Positions 13,754 to 25,355 of a stretch of DNA of 64,000 nucleotides are shown here, in pieces (position 1 is the first letter of the stretch; each line of letters begins with the position of its first letter). Origin of the DNA: Blastomussa wellsi (taxonomy: Eukaryota; Cnidaria; Anthozoa; Scleractinia; Plerogyridae); contig OX393573.1 in NCBI GenBank assembly GCA_947652115.1, positions 2,400,269 through 2,464,268 on the forward strand, given 5' to 3'. The notes under the pieces are model-generated. The model did not search any database, was not told the DNA's origin, and was given only the letters and a program-made list of their open reading frames with translations. A program made the position numbers and the translations under genes.

Positions 13754-15889
13754 CGATAATTTCCTTGTTTTTGCAGACGCTATGAGCTATGTATGGGGCG
13801 TGGCATTCAGTAAGGATATTGGAGCAGAGAAAACTCCCCGCAGCATCAGCGCAAGATGTGTTTCCACAGTGTATGCCTTCATGGCTATGATCATTGTTAA
13901 CACGTACTGTGCCAACTTGATGGCCTTTTTAGTGCAGGACAACTTCGAGCTGCCAATCGATGGCATAAGAGACCCAAAGGTACGTTTTAGACGCATTTAT
14001 AAATTTTGTTTTATGAAATAAATCCATCAAAATCCCGCCTGGTAAAATAGAATTAAGCGACAGTAGATAATAAACAGTCACAAAACACTAAAATGTTTAA
14101 TTCAATTTGTTTACGTGAGTCAAAGCATTTAACCTTGATAAACTAAAGAGGACACTGTAAACAAACAAACCAATTATGAAACAAAATCTGTTGAGAATTC
14201 TAGCTCGCAAGAGGGTGAGCAGTAGGCTATTTACAAAGCATGCAATAGCATGGCGAGCGATTGGAAGCTTTCTTCCAGTGCGAAAGCCGGTTTTCCTAAA
14301 ACGATTTTATGGAAACGAAAACTTCGCCTTCGATTTGCTAACATCATTCCATCTATTTCTCTCAAAACAAGCTAATGCTACCTGAGTGTCGCAAGGCTTC
14401 AATAACTTCCATTTACTTCTCAATGACTAAATAACTAACTCAATATATTTTCTTGCGCTGGTTATTTGTGTTGTTGTGTTTTTTTTTTTCAGTTGAGAGA
14501 TGTTTCTTTATATCCACCAGACGGATTTCAGCTTGGTATTGTTCATGGGAGCTTCTCAGAGACATACTTCAAGAATCACGTTGATTATGAATATCGTCAA
14601 ATTTACAAGACCAATCTCAAATTGAATCTGATGAATAATTTTTCTGAAGGAGTTGTGAGGCTTCAAAACGGGTAAGTGCCTTTTGGGGAACGGGCAACTT
14701 TAAAAACTTCTCGAATAGAAGTTTCTTCTTTCCATTTTCATCAAATCCACAGAATATAATTTATTTTAAGAGATCAACTAAATTTTCTCCAAAAATATGA
14801 TGTCTCAGGCATACTCTCTGTTAGAATTTTTAAAAGTTGTACCATGACATGATCATAACTCAGTTATAAAATTTTGGGATCATTGAACTCGTTTTGTAAT
14901 AATTAGTATTGAAAGCTGTTGCTATGGTAACGACTCGTGTTAAGAAAATGACCACAACTTGTACGGTATAGTAGGAACTGACAAAAAGGTATAGTATCGA
15001 CCCATCAAGTATTAGGGCTGAAAAATTTTGTATTATTATATTTGTATTAGAAGAGAGCCTGGGTTCGAGGTTGTTTATTAGGCGCCCATATTCCACACGA
15101 TTTCGCAGAACAATTGTTTCGCGTCAAATGAAGGTTATTGCTTATAGTTTTTCTTCTTTCAGTGAAATCCACGGTCTCGTGGGTGATTATCTGTCTTTGC
15201 GGCAAGGCGCCAACAAGGTCCCTAACTGCAGTTTCTGCCTGGCTGGTCCAAACTTCTACACGTACGGCGTAGCATTCGCTGTTCCCCAAAACTCGCCTTG
15301 GCTGGAAGAAATCACAAGAGTAGTGTTAGAAATGAAAGAAAACGGAAGCATAAGCTTGTTAGAGAAGATGTATTTCGACGAAAAGATCTGCAGGACCTCA
15401 GTCGCTAAAGACCTTAGTATTTTGAATTTCAGTGGCCTTTTTCTGACGGTTGCAGGAACGATTTGCTTTTGTTTCCTGGCACTGTTAGCAGAAGTTATAG
15501 CTATCTTCGTCTTGGTGCGATTTAGTCAGCATTTAGGAGCTCTTGGGAAATTCTCCATGCGTTTGCTATTCGATCTTAAGAAGGGCGAAGAGCATTTAAT
15601 GACATTGAAGTATTCAACCATGCGAAAAAAGCGTAAGTGCGTCAAGATGAACCTAGTTAAAATCGATAATGCTTCGTCAAGCGGAACAACAGTAGAGCAA
15701 CAGAGAAATTCTATGAGTTCAACGACTAATGACTTGAAAGAACTACACTTCGTGGGAGAAAGCGAGACATCTGCAAGATGGCGAGATGCCTTTTTCAATG
15801 AATCACTGGCCTCAAACTCAAGTTCTCAAATTCAAATGCCGCCCGCAAACTTAAACGGTGGCTTAAATTCTGACGTAACTCGACTTTAA
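6134..15889 (+). CDS. NMDA-type ionotropic glutamate receptor-like subunit
   Basis: Eight exons join in frame: 6134-6538, 8885-9450, 10137-10657, 11271-11390, 12708-12881, 13777-13979, 14493-14671 and 15163-15889, giving 964 aa, close to GluN1 length. The order is: signal peptide (about 1-28), amino-terminal domain (about 30-370), S1 ligand lobe (to about 537), M1 (about 549-570), pore loop M2 (596-611), M3 (about 620-648), S2 lobe (about 664-800), M4 (about 812-840) and a cytosolic tail of about 120 aa. WGV in the pore loop, TPRSISAR before M3 and the S1 Arg (R510) and S2 Asp (D731) support a glutamate-receptor channel of the NMDA group. Odd residues: the GluN1 N-site is Ser (S607), M3 reads TYCANLMAF instead of SYTANLAAF, and the S1 Pro-Leu-Thr contact is Asp-Leu-Ala. 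Ligand and ion selectivity therefore cannot be assumed. The pore exon sits 23 bases after a long AAT repeat. ATTAAA lies at about 15947. The exact subfamily is uncertain. Confidence 0.9.
8361..8527 (+). repeat. Interspersed repeat family B, copy 1
   Basis: The repeat begins GGGGGTAAGTTTCTAAAGAA and has a core containing CGACGAAGGGCTAA. Inverted TTGGTTTTATCAAC motifs flank the core. Related copies lie at 25312-25466 and 62943-63098, and a core fragment lies at 11771-11801. It lies in intron 1 of the NMDA-receptor-like gene. Confidence 0.8.
11771..11801 (+). repeat. Fragment of repeat family B core
   Basis: It carries TCCGACGAAGGGCGAACGCT, the conserved core of repeat family B, without the family's head. 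It is in an intron of the NMDA-receptor-like gene. Confidence 0.6.
13675..13753 (+). repeat. AAT trinucleotide microsatellite
   Basis: About 26 nearly perfect copies of a 3-base AAT/TAA unit lie in an intron. The array ends about 23 bases before the acceptor of the exon encoding the channel pore, where branch-point and polypyrimidine signals would normally sit. Confidence 0.97.
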
Positions 15890-16615
15890 GTACATAAGAT
15901 AATTATGTAAACTGGTGCCATCTTAATTGTTTACAATTATTTAGGCATTAAATTAATCCTTCATCCTTAAGAGACCAAACTTTATATGCTCCCTACCAAT
16001 GTTATGCAAACATAACAAACTCCGAGAGGCGTTTCGCAAGAAAGGCGTCTGCATACGATTTACCGGCGAAAATTCCATTCTTTATGGGGTACGTAAAAAT
16101 GGCCGAATCCGGTCACGAACGCTCATTGGTCAACGAGGCAATTTGTTTAATGTATGTGAAATATAAGTCTTCAGATTACACCACGGAAAAGATCGGGCGG
16201 CGCGATCGTGAAGCTACACTGAAGCTATAGATAAGGATATGCCATTGCGACCGGTAACAGATAAATCAATTCAGACAACAGTAGTTTTCTGTTAGAACAA
16301 AAGGAAAGTACAGCCAACAACATAGGACCAAGCTGAAACGTCCTTACAAAGCATATAAAATGACACAAAAAATACATGAGTTCAATTAATAATGAACACC
16401 AGGAAGAGAAGAGACTAAAACAGCCATTCAGAAAAAAAGTGCTAAATCATTATCATTTAGTAATTTCACAGCTTTCATCCATATCTTAGCTGATCTGCTG
16501 ATTTCGAATTGCTCAAAACTCGACAAACGTCTTGAAGTCATACTCTATCTAGGATGGCTCGAGAACCTGATTTAATTTGGACAGACTCTCTCATACCCTG
16601 CTCAGAACCGAGGAG

Positions 16616-17008
16616 TGAGGGTCTCAATGGGGTTAACCGTTAGCCGTAAAATGGCCAAAAATTTAGCCGTCAGGGGTAAAAGGGGGGTTCTAGGGGGTCA
16701 TCTTACATGAGGATTCAGTTCCTCCCTGATGGTTGCGTCGTTGCGCGAGTTGACAGACGTTTTGACAACTCTTGTACTGTATCACTGGGAGTGTACACAC
16801 ACAAAAAAATACTGTTTTATCTCAAAATGGTCCAAAGACTTTCAGTATGTTTTACAACAATGGAAATAAATATTTAACTTCTTAAAAGAATAGCAATTAT
16901 TTTCTAACTTCTCCTGTTAACCGTAATGGAACAAAATTAACCGTTAGCCGTAAAAAGCCAAAAAGTTAACCGTTAACCGTAAAAGCCACTACCATATTGA
17001 GACCCTCA
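16616..17008. mobile_element. Non-autonomous inverted-repeat element (MITE-like)
   Basis: TGAGGGTCTCAAT at 16616 is matched by its reverse complement ending at 17008. Inside each end lie copies of TTAACCGTTAGCCGTAAAA in direct orientation. No coding capacity is visible. The superfamily is not identified. Confidence 0.65.
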
Positions 17009-17251
17009 GGGGTCAAAACGGTCGCCATGACTGAGTGACTCGAAGCAAGGGACGGACCATTGAAAAAGTGATGGGTCTTGCTGTCTGGAGATTTTTGGCT
17101 CTCGCGATTTTTTTTTTGCGTATTTGTTGTGTTTTTACTGCCGTTTTTCCCTTGCGCGAATTTTTTTCCATCCCCGCCATCACTTTTCCAATTGTCGTGC
17201 CCTTTATATCTTGGTAATGATGTAATTTGCAACTAGAGAGGACACTGAGGA

Positions 17252-17579
17252 CAGGTATTTTCCATTCTCGTCCCCACAGCCCTTTTCGTTTCTCTTAGCC
17301 GGCAGGGCCTTGGCACGAAAAACGAAGGGCTCTGGGGACATACGATTTTCAAAAAAAAATCGAATTTTCTTTATTGGCTGTTGAGAACAAAGAAATCTTA
17401 AACGGAAGTGAAAATGTTCGCCGGCCGCCTTATTACAACGCAAAACATGTAGAACCATCAATGCTATATACATGAAGTCCGGAAGTCCTAGAATCTCGGA
17501 CTTCTCCATTTTCGTGCCGAGGCCCTACCGGCTAACAGAAACGAAAAGGGCTATGGGGACGAGAATGGGTATTTTCCTG
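17252..17579. mobile_element. Fold-back element with about 70-base arms
   Basis: The left arm (17252-17321) and right arm (17509-17579) are imperfect reverse complements. They share blocks such as CATTCTCGTCCCCA, AGCCCTTTTCGTTTCT and GGCACGAAAA. A smaller palindrome lies in the loop. The element is probably non-autonomous. Confidence 0.65.
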
Positions 17580-18219
17580 ATTGTGGGTGCCAGTCCATCC
17601 TCAGTAATCTCCAAGCAAAACGGCGGGAAATTTGCGAGCGCCAGTAGGAGTAAACAATATTGACTCCTTCTGGCGCCCGCGCAACTCGCGGCTTTGTCAA
17701 TCGCGAGAATATCGCGCGTGCAAATTTTCGCTTTCGTTACGGATTTTAGAGCAAACATAGAGACTGCTCGCGCGCAGTCTACCGATCAGCTGACCCCCTA
17801 CTGACCCCCTATAAAATCAACTGGAAAATGTGCAGAACTATCAATGAGACCGATTTGAATTCCTTAACCGCAGTCAATCGTGAGTGTTCATATTGCCAGG
17901 AGTATTGCCAGCATTTCTTTGTTACTTTGCTTAATTTTATAATGGGTACGACAACAATACTTGATGATATTCCATCCCAACTTGTTCTGTGCTCGATTGT
18001 CGGTGAACAAAACCTTCACTTACAATCAAAGACGAAGAGAGTCTGAAAGCTGCAATGCATCCGCCATCTTAAAAATTTCAGGTAACCTAAAATGAATTTA
18101 TTAATGAACTTGAATCAGTCGCACTGATAGTTGTGGGCTTTTTTAATTTTCTTTTTCCCGTTGATTTAATAGGGATAGGGGGGTCAGTAGGGGATCAATG
18201 TTTTGTCGAGGCCCAACTT

Positions 18220-18322
18220 GAAATCCTAACTTGGAATCCTAACCCAAAATCCAACTCAAACTCCTACTCGAAATCTTAACTTGAATCCAACTCGTGATCT
18301 GACTCAAAATCCTAACTCGTAG
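18220..18322 (+). repeat. Degenerate short tandem repeat
   Basis: About seven imperfect copies of a 13-16 base unit resembling AACTCAAAATCCT occur in a row. There is no associated gene. Confidence 0.6.
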
Positions 18323-19455
18323 GTTAGTCTCATTCAGATTGGATATCTTTATTGGATGCCTATTTCATTATGCGCCAATTATGCGACAAATGGGCATGTG
18401 TAGCACCATCAAATCAAGAATTTTTTTAAAGATATTATTGCTATAAAGAAATATGCTGTTACATGCACAGTTGGACAGTGTTTATAAAGCTCTTCATGAT
18501 ATGGTAACTTGTAAATCGCTGTTTGGAATGTTAGGATTGAAATGGGCAATCGTTTAGACCACGCCCCCAATAAAGCTGTGAACTCTCAAAGTTATGCCCC
18601 AGGGGGGGTGCTCGCAGTATACATGAGGTCTGACTTTTTTTTGAGTTGAAAATTTACATGCAAGGTATTTTTGTTGAGTCTAGAGATCTGCCACATATTT
18701 TTTTAGATCTTAAACAAATGTGCATATATTTTTAGGTCACATCTCCTAGCAAAATTGTTGTGATCAGTGGATCAGAAAAATATTCATTCGAATTTTCAGC
18801 AAATCATGCATCAGAAGAGTCTGTTTGATTGAATAAATCCACATTGAGGTTGTCTAATTTTTGGGGGGGTGTAGGAAATTTTGATGCTAAGGCATTTTTT
18901 GGGTCTAAAATTTCGGGCGCGTGTATTTTTTTGGGTTTGCCATATGAAGCTCTGTTGGACCCCCCATGTCACGTACAATGTGAGTCTCCCCCCCGTAACC
19001 CCGGGCTGCTGGCCATGTGAGTCACAAGCATACGCAAGGAAAACATGTATAATTCCCCCAATCAATATTACGGGTATTATAGTTTTTGCCACAACCAAGC
19101 ACAGAATAATTCCTGGTAAGATTCACCTGCCACATGATTTTGTGCCTGGCATTCAAGACCCCCTCTCAGCTCGTGCACTCATGTCCTGTCTTCTCACCCG
19201 TGCTTATGCAACATCAACGCAGAATAGGTCCACCAATAAAAGAATCTGAACAAATTCAAACCCACTCTTTTTTTTTGCGGAAACCTGCATCGTCTTCAAG
19301 TTGGGTCGTCACGCAATAACCCTGCATGACCATGACCGACGTTGCGTTACGGCGTTCACTCCTCCGTCACGCCCCCACTTTCAAGGGGTCAGCGGTGGTC
19401 TGTTTTGTGCACCCACATTGTGTCTTGTGTATCGTTTTCCAGTTTGTATTGAATC

Positions 19456-22400
19456 ATGGCTGAAGGAATCAACAGTTTTGCTTATAAATACTGCTTGTCT
19501 TCACTGGCAGCCACCGTGGCGGAAACAGGTAAGTCTGCAATCTAAACATTTTGCGGTTTCACAAAGCTCAAAGTGACAGAATGTGTCAGTTTTTATGTCG
19601 ATCCGAAGCCGGTCGATCGATCCGAAGCCGGTCGATCGATCCTCGCGAGGTACGCGGTGATACGACACGTTTCTTTAGCTGAGTCACGCCACTGGGAAAA
19701 CTCTTTGAATTAAAATTAATCAATATTAATCAATATGGAAGTGATATAGATGTGATATTTATTCTCGGTATTTGATTGAAATGAACTTTTCGAGGAGAAG
19801 ATCGATCACTTACATTAAAAATGTACATGTACAAGAAGCTCGTTCGATTTTCTATTGTATTGTGTTAAATTAACTACGGTTTCATAGGATTGATTACTAA
19901 TAACTACGAAATGCAAAGTTAACTGAATTAATTCATATTAAACTACGCAACAATGTAGTTTCACAGGAAAGCTTGTAAAAACAATATCGAATAGGTTGAA
20001 ACCTGCAACTCGTCAATAAATTGAACTTTGATCTTTACTGACAGTAACTGACTGAAGTTATTTGCTGTTGAAACTAGTTTTGTTCAAACTTGCACAAGAC
20101 TAAGTACCGGTAATATATTTATCAGGATTTTATCTACTTTTGCTTTATTTTCAATGAAGTTACATGTTTTATACACCGGGAATGATATTTTTTTCAAAAG
20201 AGGGGATAGCTTGGGAAAACCAACATTTGTTTCCTATAAATAATTTACCAACAGAAAGGAATTAAGTAAATAAATAAGAATTTCATGTATGTCCCAGCTC
20301 ACCAGCAGGGTGTTGCTTTGTACTATGTGACTGGGTCGTGCAAAGCACATATTGTAGATATATTTTCTCTTTAAATTTGAAGCTGTGTCACAACAAACTG
20401 TAACTAATTGACTAATACAAACACTCAGAATTAAAATAACAACGAGGAAATATATATAATAATAAATATAATGTGCAAGTACACAATTTAAATCCTTCTT
20501 CTGTTCATTCAATAACAGTGAACAGGTAAATATAATTTGCTTTATATAATTTCAAAGGGCCCTAGTCAGCCTCTGCCATTTTTGATGGCATCTAAATTTT
20601 GGAAATTGTATGGTGAAGCACAATCATATTGTATTGCTGAAGGTTATGTTCCTGGAAGTGTTTAAATTACCGTTTGAAAGTTTTTCAAGGGATTCTTTTG
20701 TTTCGACGCAATCAACTTAAAATATAATCCAGGAAATTCTCACATGTAAACAATAACAACTCGGGCCCTTTAACTTTTGTGTGTAGTTGCCATTAGTTGT
20801 TAATTAAAGGAAGAATTATGTTAACTGTATTAAATTTTCAATTTAAGTGACTTTCCCTCTTGATATAACCAAAACCCGACTGCAAATACAAGGAGAGAGG
20901 GCTTCCACCGCACCATCCACAACAGCAGCAAATGTGCCTTACCGGGGGATGGTAAGGACGGCAGTGGGCATAGGTGAGGAGTTTGTACAAGTTTTTGACT
21001 TGGTTCATTTATATATTTATATAATGATAGTAAGGTTGATCAGTCTGGATGCCGCTCATATGTTATTTTTGTCGAGTAGTTGAAGAAGAAGGATTGAGAA
21101 ATCTCTGGAGTGGAGTCACCCCTGCAATCTTAAGGCACATTGGTAAGATTTTTTATCATTAGACTTGATCGGCATTAGGCTCGATTCCCAGTCGCTGTTT
21201 TGGAAGAGCTGCAGACGTCGAACCTAGATCGCCATGGCTTATCTCATATATGCCAATAACTCTCCCATACAGGTCACTTTCATGCAAATGGAATCTCCTG
21301 AATACAAAGGAAACTGGCTAAAATATGTGTTCTTGTGCTTTTTTGCATGATTTTTGGGTGAAATTTAATTTATATGATTTGTAATATTTTTGTGGATGAA
21401 ATGGTGGGGTGGAAAAAGGCATCTTCAGTATTGATGAAATCTAATTAATTTTGTTAATATTTTTGTGCATAAATTGGTGGGGGTTGAAGAGGTATCTTCA
21501 GTTGACGCAAATTTGACGGACTCCTGTATTTCAACTTTTTTAGCAATTAGGTTAACTTAGCATCTCTCTATCTGGCTGAAGCATTTTTCTCTCGTAATGG
21601 CACCTTGCAGTGTACACAGGCTCAAGAATGACCGCCTATGAGTTTCTACGAAATAAAGTCTTAAAAAGAAATCCAGATGGTAAATTTGCTTTATGGTGAG
21701 TTTTTTATTTTTATTGCAAAATTTAGATTACAACTAAATTAAGGTCTCATTGATCAACTCTCACTCAAGACCATACAAATGTCACGAACATAGGCTCTGT
21801 CAATGCCCTCTTTAATCACATTAAAGATAAATTCGAAATATGCTTCATTCATTGAGTCAGTTGGGGATCTAGAACAACGATTTTGGCAATGCTTTGCAAA
21901 CGTTACTAGCCAGGGTTAGATTACATCAGTGATGCAGATTACTGATACACCTGCTCACACCTGGATGAAAAAACTGTCTATCGTGACGCAGTGCAGTATC
22001 TTGACAAGGACTTGTACCTGGGCCATCCGATCTGCCATCTAGAACACTGTAATTACCGTATTTATTCGCCTATAAGCCGATCTCGGCAAAAAGCCGAGAC
22101 CCTAAACTTTTGGCTATCAGAACGTGTTAGAAAATTCTGAAAAGGAAACCCAAAACATCCATCTATAAGCTGAGATCGAATATTTCTCTCCCACATGCGC
22201 TGTTAAGTGAATAAAAATACCGGTATCAAAATGTGCGGTATCTCGAACGCTCTTGACGGCACCGTAGATGACGAGGTCTACGCTAATGATTTGCCAGAAC
22301 CAGCTGACGATGATATGGCGATGGATGACGAGTTTGAAACCGACAGCGAAGAAGACGAAGACTGAAAACTTCATTCGTGAAGTCATCAAAACAAACGGCT

Positions 22401-25311
22401 CCTTTAGGAGCCACCACTTCAATAAAAGTTTATGACCAACAGCAATGATCTTCGTATGCAAACTACCGATACTTTATGTTTGTTGATAATCGCTCGGCTT
22501 ATAGCCGAATATAAATATTCAATTGAAGCTCTTGCAGCATTAGAATTGTTTTTTTCGGACAAATACTCGGCTACAAGCCAAACCCCCCTATCTTGTAGAG
22601 ATTTCACTATTTCCCAGTTTAATTTGGTGCAAAAATGGATCGGCTTATAGGCGAATAAATACGGTATATAATCATTTAGGCTACTGCACTTATAGACCAG
22701 TATGCCTCTTGTGCATGTGCCGCCCAGTCAATATAAAATTTGTAATGAAAGGGATACAGTAATTGAGTGTGCAAATTGAAAGGGGTTCAGTAATTGAGTG
22801 TGCAAATTGAAAGGGATACAGTAATTGAGTGTGCAAATTGAAAGGGATACAGTAATTGAGTGTGCAATAGGCCATTTCCGAGTTCCCTTGAACCTCTATT
22901 TCAAAGCGAGTCCAAGTGCGAAAGTTTTGTGATGGTAATTGGTTTTGCTTTCCATATGAATGAAAACTCATTTTCATTACAAAGAGTTTGCACTTAGACT
23001 CGCCTTGAAATAGAGGCACAAGCGAACTCGGAAATGGCCTATTGCAAGCAAGATAATGGCGGTTGTATTGCAAATGGATAGGGTGCAATTCTTAGCAACG
23101 TGAGATGTAAGAGACTTGAGTATCCCTGTAACAGGTGTGTGTGTGTGTGTGAGAGACTCAAGCACTGAAGCTGCATGTGCCCTTTTGATGCAGCAGATTA
23201 AAGACAATCAGAGATTTTGATGCAATATTTAATAGGAGGTAACTAAGAACTATCAGTACTTTTTCCCATCACTGTTGTTGATAACTGAGTGTATTATCAC
23301 TGATCTATTTCTAGGAAATCAGTGATAGCAGGGATGACAGCAGGTGCATTTGGTCAGTTTATAGCCAGCCCAACAGATCTTGTTAAGGTTCAAATGCAGA
23401 TGGAAGGAAAACGCGTGCTTGTAGAGGGAAGAAGACCCAGGTACAAGTTCATGAACATTTTAACTAGTACAATCATAGTACTATTATTAGTTTGTGTTCA
23501 CGTTTCATCATAATTATTTTGACCACAGGTTCATATAGATCAGCATTCTCCTCCCCAGAGGCCGCGATCCCCTTGGTCAACACCAAGAATCGCGACCTCT
23601 GGGAAGGTCCAACACCATAACTCCACAATTCACGGACTTCCCGTCACTCTGCGCATGCACAAAGTCAAATCTGACAAGTTAATCTGATTGGCTGAAAGCT
23701 ACGAGTTCTCTACGCATGCTCACAATTCGGTTGCGGCCAGAGGTCTCAATTTGTTGGTGCTGACCAAACGGATCACGGCCTCGGGGGACGAGAATGATAG
23801 ATCAGAGGTTTCCATTTATTGGTGGCAGAATATTTTAATGATTCAATTTAGTGACGTGCCCCAGGAAAATTTATTGGATTTGGATACAGTGTTTAAAAAC
23901 GACAGGACAGGGTGGCTTAAATTATTACCTCAATGTGCACAAGTCATGTGCACGCCTTGGCCTTGTTGCTGATTTGCAGAATATGGCAGGTTTGCATAAA
24001 AAGATGGCATATAGGGACATGGTTCTTCTTAAGTTGTTTCAGGGCTCTTATGTCCATACTTTTATTGTTTGTTTGCCTAGAGTACGCAACACTTCACATG
24101 CCTTTTCAAACATTGTCAGTAAACATGGAGTACAAGGACTTTGGAAAGGATGGGCACCTAATGTACAGAGGGCAGCTCTTGTTAATATGGGAGGTAAATG
24201 TACATGCGCATTTTTATACTCTGCAGTTGGCCCATCAATTAATTTAAGTTTGTCCCTTGCAGATCTTACAACTTACGATACCGTTAAACATTTGTTGCTT
24301 GGTCACACAAGTTTAAAGGACAACTGGGTCACACACACATTATCAAGGTAAAATGCATGTAGATCATGATCTAAGTGGGGAGGGGGGCTGGTAGCCTCCC
24401 ACGCAGATGTCCGTAAGGCTTTGTCAGAGGCTTGGGGGCTGGGCAGTGACCTGAATCTTGCATATGTAGGAAAGGAAAAGAGCTACTAGTAAGAGTAAAT
24501 GATAATGATAACAAGTCTGCGCAATATATTATTGAGGTCAGCAAAAAACGTTTCTCTGTTTCACTATGTCGTAACCGCTTTTACCGACTCTGTCGCTTGT
24601 GAAAATCAGGCGTTTCTCCGCGTAGCCTGCGAGAGCATCGATTGTGTGTGTCTCACTTCACTATTCGATGTGTATTTATTTTTATTTTGTTTCTCAGTGG
24701 CTGTGCAGGGCTCATTGCTGCAACCATCAGTACTCCAGCAGATGTTGTGAAAACAAGAATCATGAACAACCCCAAAGTTTATAGAGGATCAATTGACTGT
24801 TTCTTGAGCGCGGTATGGTTTTTGAATAAAATAAGTTTATTGAATGATATAAAATATAACTAGTAAATGATGAACGATATTTTAGTTAACTTCCTAGTAG
24901 TAGTAATTCAGGTAGAAGTATTGGTAGCGGCTGCTATAATGGAATTTAGCGAGATGGGCGAAAATCGCTCAATTTGGTACTCTCTAAAATTTATTGTAAT
25001 CGTACCATGTGACCCATTTTCTGGCATTTTTATTGAAAATGGATAAGTTAACCCTTGCATTTCGTTCAATTCCATGAGGCTTTTTCTTTACTAAGCGTTT
25101 ATTTCCATCTTAGTTGTATATGTTCATAAAAAACCTGCTTTCGCGATATCCTTTATTTCAATTTTCTTAAATCGCTAAATAAATCTAGCTCAGAAAAAGA
25201 ATAAAAAAAACGCTAAAATTAACATCATTAACCTCGTGGTATTCGTTTTGATCAAGCAACAGAGAAATTAACACGGTTTCAAAGTCAGGATTTCGGAAAC
25301 GTTGGTCATTG

Positions 25312-25355
<44 letters not shown>

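Larger units (their letters stand above)
15890..19455. other. Intergenic region with fold-back elements, no supported gene
   Basis: Short ORFs here have no recognisable domain and no splice-linked partner. The region contains two inverted-repeat elements (16616-17008 and 17252-17579), a degenerate tandem repeat (18220-18322) and G/T-rich low-complexity stretches near 18600-18960. Confidence 0.5.

Noticed and set aside
18881..19249. 122-codon ORF before SLC25A27
   Set aside because: Low-complexity G/T-rich repeat sequence with no domain; it does not join to the SLC25A27 start.
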